From assembly GCF_012726295.1 (NCBI RefSeq), contig NZ_JABAOB010000001.1:1240001-1304000 (forward strand): DNA of 64,000 nucleotides. Direction: 5' to 3'. The translations under genes and the position numbers were made by a program. This stretch comes from Chitinophaga sp. Ak27 (GTDB lineage Bacteria > Bacteroidota > Bacteroidia > Chitinophagales > Chitinophagaceae). Positions 8,985-16,753 of the stretch are shown here, in pieces (within the stretch, counting starts at the first letter, position 1; the number at the start of each line of letters is the position of its first letter). Below the pieces are notes generated by a model. It made no database searches, was not told the DNA's origin, and was given only the letters and a program-made list of their open reading frames with translations.

Positions 8985-9420
8985 TCTTCCAGGGTTTAAC
9001 GACAAATAGATTATCAACAATTTCTACGAAATATAACTCATCAAATCCTTCTCCCGGTGAAGGCAGTTCCAGGCGGTTATAAGTGCCGCGTATTCCTACT
9101 TCCGGGATCAATGCTTTGCCTGAGCGCTGGCTGTTTCGCGCCATCGCACCTTCCAAGGCTGACTGAAAATAATACCCCGTTATTCTAAATTTATGCTGCC
9201 TGGCAAGGGCAATATACCGGGCACGGTCGGCCCTTGCCGGGTTCGTATTATCAGATACGAAAGCCTGCTGCATCGAAAAACAAAGTTCAAGAAAACGGTT
9301 TTCCTTGTTGCGCGTATGCAGTTGATCCATAGAAATCCGCATATGGGTGTCGAAAAATCGCTCCCTGTAAAAAGAAGATTTACCCGTGGCCTGTATGCCA
9401 CAAAAAATTACTGCTTCCAT
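8974..9420 (-). CDS. P-loop kinase, probable polynucleotide-kinase-like partner of Thg1-like protein
   Basis: 148-residue P-loop NTPase of the AAA/kinase type, with Walker A GIQATGKSS (8-16) at the extreme N-terminus and a lid-like arginine-containing region near 85-100 (FQSALEGAMARNSQR). Short stand-alone proteins of this shape resemble the kinase domain of Pnkp/T4 Pnk-type RNA repair enzymes, which phosphorylate RNA 5'-hydroxyls. Overlap with the Thg1-like gene downstream (11 bp) supports a joint role: phosphorylate a broken RNA end, then rebuild it. The substrate is inferred from context. It starts 6 bp after the end of the membrane protein gene upstream. Confidence 0.8.
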   Translation of the reverse strand: MEAVIFCGIQATGKSSFYRERFFDTHMRISMDQLHTRNKENRFLELCFSMQQAFVSDNTNPARADRARYIALARQHKFRITGYYFQSALEGAMARNSQRSGKALIPEVGIRGTYNRLELPSPGEGFDELYFVEIVDNLFVVKPWKNEI

Positions 9421-9426
9421 CTATAT

Positions 9427-9828
9427 TTATTCACTAATCTTTTTAACAGCCAGGTTCGACAATGTAATCAATCCTGCGCTGGCAATAATGGCCCCGCCTA
9501 CAAATGGGAAGCCAGCCCCTATCAGGTCCGCCATGCGGGCGGAGAACAGGAATTGCAGGCAGAAAAACATGCCCGCTACCCCTAAGCCTATGGCGGTTAA
9601 TGCCCCCCATTTTACGAGCAAACACATAAACCCCTCCCCCTCCTCCACGATTTTGGAAAGCGCTGTTAAACCTGCACCCGCAATAATAGCGCCCCCCGCG
9701 AACGGAAACCCTGCGCCGATCAGGTCTTCATGAAGAGCAGAAAAAAGAAACGGAAAACAAAAAAGCATACCGGCAGTGCCGGCGGCGATGGCTACCAGGG
9801 AGGCCCATCTTACTACAAGTGCGATCAT
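9427..9828 (-). CDS. Small membrane protein built from an internal duplication
   Basis: 133 residues made of two copies of one unit, offset by exactly 66 residues: Trp8/Trp74 and the motif DLIGAGFPF at 35-43 and 101-109 recur, and so do GMLFC/GMFFC and GGAIIA. Each unit has two hydrophobic helices, giving four membrane segments in total, with a charged linker EEGEG near 62-66. I do not recognise a named family. It is first in a tight unit with the kinase and Thg1-like genes (6 bp gap), so it is probably co-transcribed with them. A membrane partner for an RNA-repair pair is unexpected and could mean stress or damage sensing, but that is speculation. Confidence 0.75.
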   Translation of the reverse strand: MIALVVRWASLVAIAAGTAGMLFCFPFLFSALHEDLIGAGFPFAGGAIIAGAGLTALSKIVEEGEGFMCLLVKWGALTAIGLGVAGMFFCLQFLFSARMADLIGAGFPFVGGAIIASAGLITLSNLAVKKISE

Positions 9829-9888
9829 AGAATATTGGTTGGGATAAATACTAATTTACGATTTAATATTGCGTATATGCAAAAAATA

Positions 9889-10518
9889 TTACGTTCCGCT
9901 GATACGATAAACGCAGCGGCGCTGCCCTGATGGCAAATGCTCGGTACGTGTGATATGCGCCTTCTTTCCAAGTACTTCGGTAAACATGTCCTGCTCCGAC
10001 TGGCAAAACCATTGACAGCATTTGGCAGCGGCATGAATAGGGCAGTGATTTTCTATCAAGAGAAAGCTGTCACCTTCTTGTTGAAACTCCGCCATGTAAC
10101 CATCCCGTTTGCGGAGATCTGCCAGCACACGTACTTTGCTCTCCAGGTCTTTAATGTCTTTTAATGCCTCGCGGTATTTTTCTACGATGCCCTGTGCGGT
10201 AGCACGCAATACTTCCCCCATCTTTTCCGGCGACAAGGTGCTACTCATCGTACACAGCAGGCGGGTGGCCAGATCCTGGTGCCTATCCGGAAACCGGGCA
10301 TGCCCCGCTTCTGTCAGCGACCATATCTGCTTCGGTCTTCCCCTGCCTTTGGCCTCTGTGCTGGCCTCTACCAGGCCTTCATTGGCCAGCTTAAGCAACT
10401 GGAAACGCGCGCCCTCCATCGTTATCTTCAGCTCCTCCGCCACCACACACAAGGCCTGAGGCCCTTTTGTCTTCAGTACCCAGATGGCCCGGTCATTCTC
10501 CGGAAAATTATTATTCAT
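9889..10518 (-). CDS. SufR-like winged-helix regulator with Cys cluster
   Basis: 209 residues from the ATG at 10518; a TTG nine bases upstream is less likely because it lies inside the operator-like palindrome. The N-terminal winged helix (about 10-75) contains ALCVVAEELKITMEGARFQL and the wing GRGRPKQIWSL. The C-terminal part holds Cys159, Cys167, Cys168, Cys172 and Cys202 in an NHCPIHAAAKCCQWFC ... RRCVYRI arrangement. The Cys159-x12-Cys172 spacing and the following RCVY match the Fe-S-binding region of SufR-type repressors. It should therefore be an Fe-S or redox-responsive repressor. It is divergent from an FMN reductase gene, its likely target along with itself. Confidence 0.85.
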   Translation of the reverse strand: MNNNFPENDRAIWVLKTKGPQALCVVAEELKITMEGARFQLLKLANEGLVEASTEAKGRGRPKQIWSLTEAGHARFPDRHQDLATRLLCTMSSTLSPEKMGEVLRATAQGIVEKYREALKDIKDLESKVRVLADLRKRDGYMAEFQQEGDSFLLIENHCPIHAAAKCCQWFCQSEQDMFTEVLGKKAHITRTEHLPSGQRRCVYRISGT

Positions 10519-10537
10519 AATAAACAAAGTGTTTATT
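10519..10537. promoter_or_regulatory. Operator-like palindrome at the regulator start codon
   Basis: AATAAACA-AAG-TGTTTATT is a perfect 8+3+8 inverted repeat directly against the start codon of the SufR-like gene, in the intergenic region shared with the FMN reductase. This is the expected place for an autoregulatory site. Confidence 0.6.
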
Positions 10538-10743
10538 TGGTTTATTCAGTAAAGATACTATCTTTGTTCCATAACTAAAACGAAACGTGGCAAACCTACT
10601 ACAGGCCTGGTATACAGGCCATGGCAGCGTCTGCGTTTTCCCATCTGTCAGCTGGCCGGGCCCTCCGGCTGATAGCTTGTAATAATAACGCGGTTGCCAT
10701 ACACCCGGCACTGCCTGTTTACTTACACATAAAATCCATTGCG

Positions 10744-11313
10744 ATGAAAATAGCAATATTAATAGGGAGTATACGCCAGGGAAGGCAATCCCATAAAATA
10801 GCACATCATCTTCAGCAGGTATTACAGCAACGGGGCCTGACCACCGACCTGGTCGACCTCGCCGACGTCCAACTGCCGATGCTGGAAGAACGCGTAGGTA
10901 AGCATCCACAACTGCCGCATACAGCACAGGAACTCAGCAACCGGCTCCATGCAGCAGATGCCATTATCCTGGTTACGCCGGAATATCACGGGAGCTTCTC
11001 CGGCGTACTGAAAAATGCACTGGACTACTTCTACGCCGAATTCAACAAAAAGGTAGTTGGCACAGTAGGCGTCAGCGCAGGGAAATTTGGCGGGATCAAT
11101 GCTGCATCACAGCTGCAGCAGGTCATCCTCAGCCTGGGCGCATTTCCGCTGCCGACCAAATTGCTGGTACCAGAAGTATACGGCGCATTCAATGACGGAC
11201 ACGAACTGACGAATGAACACACCACCCGGTCGGCACAAAAATTCATCGATGATTTCTACTGGCTGGCATCTGCCGTCCAGGAGAAGAAACAATTACAACC
11301 ACTCGCCGTATAA
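10744..11313 (+). CDS. NAD(P)H-dependent FMN reductase family protein
   Basis: 189-residue flavodoxin-like protein. MKIAILIGSIRQGRQSHKIA (1-20) is the phosphate-binding GSxRxxS-type loop for FMN, and VTPEYHGSFSGVLKNALDY (near 78-96) is the conserved flavin isoalloxazine contact of this family. The enzyme transfers electrons from NAD(P)H to FMN, quinones, azo compounds or metal ions; the physiological acceptor is not evident. The ATG at 10744 is chosen because the longer upstream reading has no protein-like character. Divergent placement from the Fe-S regulator suggests redox-controlled expression. A hairpin at 11321-11354 closes the gene. Confidence 0.9.
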   Translation: MKIAILIGSIRQGRQSHKIAHHLQQVLQQRGLTTDLVDLADVQLPMLEERVGKHPQLPHTAQELSNRLHAADAIILVTPEYHGSFSGVLKNALDYFYAEFNKKVVGTVGVSAGKFGGINAASQLQQVILSLGAFPLPTKLLVPEVYGAFNDGHELTNEHTTRSAQKFIDDFYWLASAVQEKKQLQPLAV

Positions 11314-11320
11314 CACCCGG

Positions 11321-11354
11321 ATATAGCGGAAGAAACGGGCTTCTTCCGCTATAT
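11321..11354 (+). terminator. Terminator hairpin after the FMN reductase gene
   Basis: A perfect 14-bp stem (11321-11334 with 11341-11354) with a six-base loop, 7 bp past the stop codon. The tail is pyrimidine-rich rather than a pure T run. Confidence 0.6.
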
Positions 11355-11488
11355 TCTTCCCCCAATTTTTATCCCCCAGGAGCAAAAAAATTGTGATATC
11401 TTGCTCCCCTTTACAATATTTGCAGTGCGGATTCGTCTCCAAACGGAAAACCTTTTTTAGCTGCACCGCCAAACACACACCTGTTAAG

Positions 11489-13231
11489 ATGAAACAAGAA
11501 GCTGGTACTAAAAAGAAAGAAGCCGGCATATTCAGTTTGCTGCAACCGTACATGGGCATGGTTGCACTGCTCATACTGTTTACGCTGGTGAGCAATGGGC
11601 TCAACCTATGGCTACCCAAAATCATTGGAAATGGAATTGATGCCTATGAACACGGCACCTTTCAACTCCAGCCCCTACTCATAAAATTTATGGTAGCGGT
11701 CATCATCATCCTCACCTTCACCTACCTGCAAAACATCATACAAACTTATGTGTCTGAACAGGTAGCGCGCAACCTGCGCACGAAAATATCCAACAAAATA
11801 TCCGGGCAAAGCTACGCCTGGGTAGAACAGGCCAACCCTTCCCGGTTGCTGACCAACCTCATTGCCGATGTCGACTCCATCAAATTATTTGTTTCACAGG
11901 CCATCGTTTCCCTGGTATCATCCCTGTTCATTATTATCGGCGCCAGCATTCTGCTGCTGACCATTAACTGGAAACTGGCACTGGCAGTTATCGCCACCCT
12001 TCCTGTTATCGGCATCACTTTCTTCCTGGTTTTACGCAAGGTAAGGGCCCTGTTCATGAAAAGTCGGGAAATCATGGACTGGCTCAACAAAGTCATCAAT
12101 GAAAGCATCCTTGGCGCAGCCCTTATCAGGGTTATCAATTCCCAGCAACTGGAATACGAAAAATTTCTCGATGCCAATGGCAAAGCGATGGGCTTCGGAT
12201 TGTCGATTGTCCGGCTGTTTGCGGGACTAATTCCCGTGATCACCTTCACCGCCGGTATTGCCGGGCTAATTATCCTGGCGCTGGGCGGCCATTTTGTGAT
12301 CACCAACAGTATGACCCTGGGGGATTTTGCGGCATTTAACAGCTACCTCGCACTGCTCATCTTCCCGATCCTGGTAATCGGCTTCATGAGCAACATCATT
12401 GCACAAGCAACCGCCTCCTACCAACGCATTAGCGCCGTGATCAATATGCCCGACCTGATGCCCAGTGGTACGCTTACAGCGCAGTTAAAGGGAGATATCG
12501 CCTTCAACAGGGTAACCGTAAACTACGGTCAGAAACCGGTGCTGAAAGACATCAGCTTTTCTGTTAAGGCAGGTTCAAAAGTAGCGGTGATAGGCCCCAC
12601 CGCCGCCGGAAAAACGCAATTACTCAACCTGCTTACCGGTCTCCTGAAACCATCATCGGGTTCTGTGCTGGTAGATGGCCACCCCGTAACAGACTATAAC
12701 AGCGAATCCTTCCACAGCCAGGTGGGCTTTGTATTCCAGGATAGTATCATTTTCAATATGAGTATCCGCGAAAATATCGCCTTCAACGATACCGTTACCG
12801 ACGAAGCCCTGGAAAAAGCGATCCAGGCTGCCGAACTAAAGGAGTTTATTAACAGTCTGCCCAACAAACTGGACACCATCGTTTCGGAAAGAGGGGCTAG
12901 TCTCTCCGGCGGACAAAAGCAACGGATTATGCTGGCCCGCGCGCTGGCCGTGAATCCCAGGATATTGCTGCTCGACGATTTTACGGCTCGCGTAGATTCC
13001 AACACCGAACAGAAAATCCTGCATAATGTGCAATTGCTGTACCCAGGCATCACCCTGTTGTCTGTTACCCAGAAGATAGCCGCCGTCACCCATTACGACC
13101 AGATTATCCTGCTCATGCAAGGCGAAATTATTGCCGCTGGCACGCACGAGGAACTGATGCTCGCCAGTCCTGAGTACATCCAGATTTTTAATTCCCAACA
13201 AAGTACCAGCAACTATGAATTACAATCTTAA
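11489..13231 (+). CDS. ABC exporter half-transporter with degenerate catalytic site (subunit 1 of heterodimer)
   Basis: 580 residues. Six-helix ABC exporter membrane domain (about 20-310) fused to an ATPase domain. Walker A is GPTAAGKT (369-376) and the signature is canonical LSGGQ (472-476). Walker B reads LLLDD, so the catalytic Glu is replaced by Asp497, and the switch His is Gln528. These changes mark it as the non-catalytic half of a heterodimeric exporter of the LmrCD/BmrCD/TM287-288 kind. The downstream gene overlaps by 17 bp and supplies the catalytic half. Start at the ATG giving MKQEAG. Substrate unknown; drugs or lipids are typical. There is no C39 peptidase domain. Confidence 0.93.
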   Translation: MKQEAGTKKKEAGIFSLLQPYMGMVALLILFTLVSNGLNLWLPKIIGNGIDAYEHGTFQLQPLLIKFMVAVIIILTFTYLQNIIQTYVSEQVARNLRTKISNKISGQSYAWVEQANPSRLLTNLIADVDSIKLFVSQAIVSLVSSLFIIIGASILLLTINWKLALAVIATLPVIGITFFLVLRKVRALFMKSREIMDWLNKVINESILGAALIRVINSQQLEYEKFLDANGKAMGFGLSIVRLFAGLIPVITFTAGIAGLIILALGGHFVITNSMTLGDFAAFNSYLALLIFPILVIGFMSNIIAQATASYQRISAVINMPDLMPSGTLTAQLKGDIAFNRVTVNYGQKPVLKDISFSVKAGSKVAVIGPTAAGKTQLLNLLTGLLKPSSGSVLVDGHPVTDYNSESFHSQVGFVFQDSIIFNMSIRENIAFNDTVTDEALEKAIQAAELKEFINSLPNKLDTIVSERGASLSGGQKQRIMLARALAVNPRILLLDDFTARVDSNTEQKILHNVQLLYPGITLLSVTQKIAAVTHYDQIILLMQGEIIAAGTHEELMLASPEYIQIFNSQQSTSNYELQS

Positions 13232-14978
13232 TAAATATACCGGCAAGGAGCATAAAACGTCAAATTATACGGCGTTCAGAAACCTGCTGCAATTAATTTC
13301 TCACGAAAAGAAAAACCTGGTGGTGGCCTTGTTAGCGATCCTGCTCAACTCTACCCTCAACCTGCTGGGGCCATTCCTTATCGGGTATACCATCGACCAT
13401 TATGTGCAGCATAAACAGTATCATGGCGTGCTGGTGTTTTCCGGCATCCTGCTGGCGATGTACCTGGTAGCGCTTTTCACCAGCTTCTTTCAAACGAAGC
13501 TGATGGGAAGCGTAGGACAAAGAACGTTGTTTACCTTGCGGAATACGATCTTCAGCAAAATACAGCAGCTACCCGTAGCTTTCTTCAACCAGAACAAGGC
13601 CGGCGATCTCATCTCCCGGGTAAACAATGATACGGATAAACTCAACCAGTTCTTTTCACAATCACTGATGCAGTTTGTGGGCAACATCGTTACCATGATC
13701 GGTGCTGGTGTTTTCCTGCTGATCATCAACTATAAAATCGGTATTGCCGCACTGGCGCCTGCATTGCTGATCCTGTTATTTACCCGTATCCTTTCGCCCT
13801 GGATTAAGAGAAAGAATGCGGCCAACCTGAAAACGGTGGGTGGTATGAGTGCAGAGATACAGGAAAGTCTCAGTAATTTTAAAGTAATCATCGCCTTCAA
13901 TCGCCGCGATTATTTCCGGAAGCGTTTTAATGAAGCCAACGAAAAAAATTATCAAACCGCTATCGGCGCGGGTTTAGCCAACAATATCTTCCTTCCTTTC
14001 TATGCCATGTGCGCCAGTATAGCGCAATTGCTGGTGCTCACGGGAGGTATTTACCTGATCAGCGAGGGAGAATTCAGTATAGGCCTGCTGGTGAGCTACC
14101 TCGCGTATGCTACCTATTTTTACAATCCGCTGCGACAACTCGCTACGCTCTGGGCCAACTTCCAGGTGGCTATGGCGGGTTGGGATCGTATCGCCGAAAT
14201 ACTGGAGCTGGAAACAGACCTGGTCACCATTCCCGATACCACGCAGCCATCCCTTGCGCCGGCGTTACTGGAGTTCAGGCATGTGCATTTCGGTTACCCA
14301 GAGGGCAGGGAAATATTGCACAACATCAATTTATCTTTAGAGAAAGGTAAAACCTATGCGCTGGTAGGACCTACCGGCGGAGGTAAAACTACAACCGCTT
14401 CCCTGATTGCCCGCCTGTATGATCCTACCCAGGGTACCGTTTTGCTGAACGGGAAAGATATCCGGGCTTATGCCGCAGATGAGCGTTCCCAGAAAATCGG
14501 ATTCATTCTCCAGGAACCGTTCCTGTTTACCGGCACCGTAAAAGAGAACATCTTATACGGCAACCCTCGTTATAAAGATTATACCAACGAACAACTCACA
14601 GCAGCTATTCATGAGGCTAACCTCGAAAAGTTGCTGGCTATTTTTGAAAACGGGCTGGATACCAAAGTAGTATCCGGAGGCGATGGTGTGAGCTTAGGGC
14701 AAAAACAGCTGATCGCCTTTATGAGGGCGGTGCTCCGGCAACCCGACCTGCTCATCCTCGACGAAGCTACCGCGAATATTGACACGGTTACAGAACAGCT
14801 GCTGGGAGAAATCCTTGAAAAATTGCCCGATACCACTACCCGCGTGATCATTGCACACCGCCTGAACACCATCGAAAATGCCGATGAGATATTCTTTGTC
14901 AACTCCGGCGAAGTAACCCGTGCCGGGTCTCTGCAAAATGCGATGGAAAAATTACTACATGGTGTGAGAGAAAGTTAG
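13215..14978 (+). CDS. ABC exporter half-transporter with intact catalytic site (subunit 2 of heterodimer)
   Basis: 587 residues: exporter membrane domain (about 25-330) and ATPase domain. Walker A is GPTGGGKT (385-392), Walker B LLILDE with catalytic Glu517, and switch His548 is intact (IIAHRL). Its signature is altered to VSLGQ (492-496) instead of LSGGQ. In the expected head-to-tail dimer, this altered signature faces the altered Walker B of subunit 1, forming one degenerate site, while its own Walker motifs pair with subunit 1's intact LSGGQ to form the working site. The 17-bp overlap supports obligate co-translation. Confidence 0.94.
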   Translation: MNYNLNKYTGKEHKTSNYTAFRNLLQLISHEKKNLVVALLAILLNSTLNLLGPFLIGYTIDHYVQHKQYHGVLVFSGILLAMYLVALFTSFFQTKLMGSVGQRTLFTLRNTIFSKIQQLPVAFFNQNKAGDLISRVNNDTDKLNQFFSQSLMQFVGNIVTMIGAGVFLLIINYKIGIAALAPALLILLFTRILSPWIKRKNAANLKTVGGMSAEIQESLSNFKVIIAFNRRDYFRKRFNEANEKNYQTAIGAGLANNIFLPFYAMCASIAQLLVLTGGIYLISEGEFSIGLLVSYLAYATYFYNPLRQLATLWANFQVAMAGWDRIAEILELETDLVTIPDTTQPSLAPALLEFRHVHFGYPEGREILHNINLSLEKGKTYALVGPTGGGKTTTASLIARLYDPTQGTVLLNGKDIRAYAADERSQKIGFILQEPFLFTGTVKENILYGNPRYKDYTNEQLTAAIHEANLEKLLAIFENGLDTKVVSGGDGVSLGQKQLIAFMRAVLRQPDLLILDEATANIDTVTEQLLGEILEKLPDTTTRVIIAHRLNTIENADEIFFVNSGEVTRAGSLQNAMEKLLHGVRES

Positions 14979-14983
14979 TTCTT

Positions 14984-15014
14984 TTTGTACTACCCGGTAA
15001 AGAATATATCTTTG
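14984..15014 (+). promoter_or_regulatory. Bacteroidota-type promoter for the TetR gene
   Basis: TTTG (14984-14987), a 19-nt spacer and TATCTTTG (15007-15014) match the -33/-7 consensus, with the TetR start codon 20 nt downstream. It begins 6 bp after the exporter stop codon, so the regulator has its own promoter. Confidence 0.75.
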
Positions 15015-15033
15015 CCAGATAAAACAACCACAC

Positions 15034-15618
15034 ATGTCGGGCAGGCCAAAGATATTTGATAACGAAGCAGTCATTTCCAAAGCGGCGGAAGTATTCTGGC
15101 GCCAGGGCTATGAAGCTACCTCCACAGAAGACTTGCTGGCCGCCATGGGTATTGGCAAAGGTAGTTTTTACCTTGCCTTTAAAGGTGGTAAGAAAGAGCT
15201 GTATGAGAAAGTGCTGGAACAGTTTGACCAGGCTGCGGTGAGCAGGTTCCGGAAAGAGCTCGATGCGGCAGCAGATCCAATTGAATACATCCGGGAATTC
15301 TTCCGGGGCATTGCTCGGCAACCCAAAAAGATACATCAAAAAGGGTGCATCTTCGGCAATGCAGTCGCTGAACTATCCAATATAGACCCGCTACTGATGA
15401 AGCAGGCCACCCACCACCTGCAGGAACTGGAAGCCAATTTCCTCGAAGCGCTCCAACGCGGCAAACAACAAGGTATCCTCACTTCTAAACTAGATCCTGC
15501 CCTGCTGGCCCGGCTACTGCTCAATAACTGGAATGGGCTGGGTATTACCCGCAGGATGTACCCCGACAATGAATTACTCTCCACGTTGATTGAAGCACAA
15601 CTGCGCATACTTGATTAA
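15034..15618 (+). CDS. TetR-family transcriptional regulator
   Basis: 194 residues. The N-terminal helix-turn-helix (about 10-55) reads AAEVFWRQGYEATSTEDLLAAMGIGKGSFYLAF, a standard TetR DNA-binding domain. The C-terminal domain contains an HQKGCIFGNAVAEL segment, seen in the subgroup of TetR regulators with the TetR_C-like YxGCLxxN signature. It lies 55 bp after the ABC exporter pair and directly before the PhzF gene. Control of either neighbour is plausible but no clear palindrome is visible at its own promoter. Its start lies 20 nt after a good promoter at 14984-15014. Confidence 0.93.
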   Translation: MSGRPKIFDNEAVISKAAEVFWRQGYEATSTEDLLAAMGIGKGSFYLAFKGGKKELYEKVLEQFDQAAVSRFRKELDAAADPIEYIREFFRGIARQPKKIHQKGCIFGNAVAELSNIDPLLMKQATHHLQELEANFLEALQRGKQQGILTSKLDPALLARLLLNNWNGLGITRRMYPDNELLSTLIEAQLRILD

Positions 15619-15672
15619 ATGCTTCCCTGCGGGAAATACAATACCTTTACAGTAGCCATCAAACGTTTCGTT

Positions 15673-16470
15673 ATGCCACATATGCCCATTTACCAGGTAG
15701 ATGCCTTCACAGACGAACTTTTTAAAGGAAACCCTGCTGCCGTTTGTCCCCTGGAAGCATGGCTACCCACCGAAGTGCTACAGCTTATTGCAGCAGAAAA
15801 CTTCCTGCCCGAAACGGCGTTTTTTGTTCCCACCGGCCAACCCGGGCACTATGAATTACGCTGGTTTACCCCTGAAATAGAAATGGACCTCTGCGGACAC
15901 GCTACCCTTGCCAGCGCACATATCCTCATGAACCACTTAGGTTGGGATATGCACCAGATCTCCTTTCATACCCAAAGCGGTGTGTTAATGGTATATAAAC
16001 AGAATGAACGCCTGGTACTCCAGTTCCCTGCAAGACCGGCTACCGCGGCTTCTCTCCCTCCTGAAATCGCAAAAGGCATGGGCGTATATCCTATGGAGGT
16101 GCTCAAAGCGAGGGACTACCTGCTGATTTATCACGATGAAGAAATTATCCGTAACCTGCGCCCCGACAGAAGTATCCTCGACCAGATCAATCTCGACCCC
16201 GGTGGCATTATTGTTACCGCCAAAGGTAAAACAGTGGATTTTGTATCCCGCTTCTTTACGCCGCAGGCCAGCATTTTCGAAGATCCTGTGACCGGCTCCG
16301 CACATTGTTCCCTTATCCCTTTCTGGAGTCAGCAACTGGGCAAAAAAACAATGACGGCGTTGCAGCTGTCTGCCAGAACAGGCAAACTTTATTGCGAAGA
16401 CTCCGGAGATAAAGTGCTAATTGGAGGAACGTGCAGGACTTACCTGGAAGGAAATATTTTTGTGGCATAA
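15673..16470 (+). CDS. PhzF-family isomerase/epimerase-like protein
   Basis: 265 residues. PhzF folds are two related halves. Present are the N-terminal VDAFTDELFKGNPAAV (9-24), the catalytic-glutamate region ENFLPETAF with Glu47, the conserved DLCGHATLASAH, and the C-terminal EDPVTGSAHC loop. PhzF itself isomerises a phenazine precursor, but isolated PhzF-like genes are widespread and mostly have unknown substrates; no phenazine genes are nearby. Translation could begin at 15673 or at the ATG at 15682. An in-frame ATG directly after the TetR stop (15619) would add 18 poorly matching residues. It is probably co-transcribed with the TetR gene. Confidence 0.88.
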   Translation: MPHMPIYQVDAFTDELFKGNPAAVCPLEAWLPTEVLQLIAAENFLPETAFFVPTGQPGHYELRWFTPEIEMDLCGHATLASAHILMNHLGWDMHQISFHTQSGVLMVYKQNERLVLQFPARPATAASLPPEIAKGMGVYPMEVLKARDYLLIYHDEEIIRNLRPDRSILDQINLDPGGIIVTAKGKTVDFVSRFFTPQASIFEDPVTGSAHCSLIPFWSQQLGKKTMTALQLSARTGKLYCEDSGDKVLIGGTCRTYLEGNIFVA

Positions 16471-16753
16471 CCTGTGAAGGTTTGTTACGCAGATTGGTTA
16501 CGCAATGTGTTATTATTATTGCTACCGTACATTTAAGTTCGTACATTTATCAAAAACCGATTATCTGTACAAATTGCTGTTAAACTCCGGACTATAAAAC
16601 TGCCTGTGCCCATGAAAAAACAACATTCCGCCTATACCCAAAGGTGCAATAGCGGCCTTTTTAAACGGTGAGTGCCTTTCTTCAATGAAGCCTAATTGGA
16701 AGTTTACGGGAATTGCGTACGAACAACATGATCATTTTAATTTATACTGTACC

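Noticed and set aside
11489..14978. ABC exporter as the secretion system for the double-glycine peptide
   Set aside because: Neither subunit has an N-terminal C39 peptidase domain, and about 3.3 kb and several unrelated genes separate them.
15673..16470. Assigning a phenazine pathway from the PhzF gene
   Set aside because: PhzF-like genes are widespread and no other phz gene is nearby.
16612..16671. 19-codon frame beginning MKKQHSAY upstream of the repeat protein
   Set aside because: Too short and without features of a leader peptide or attenuator.
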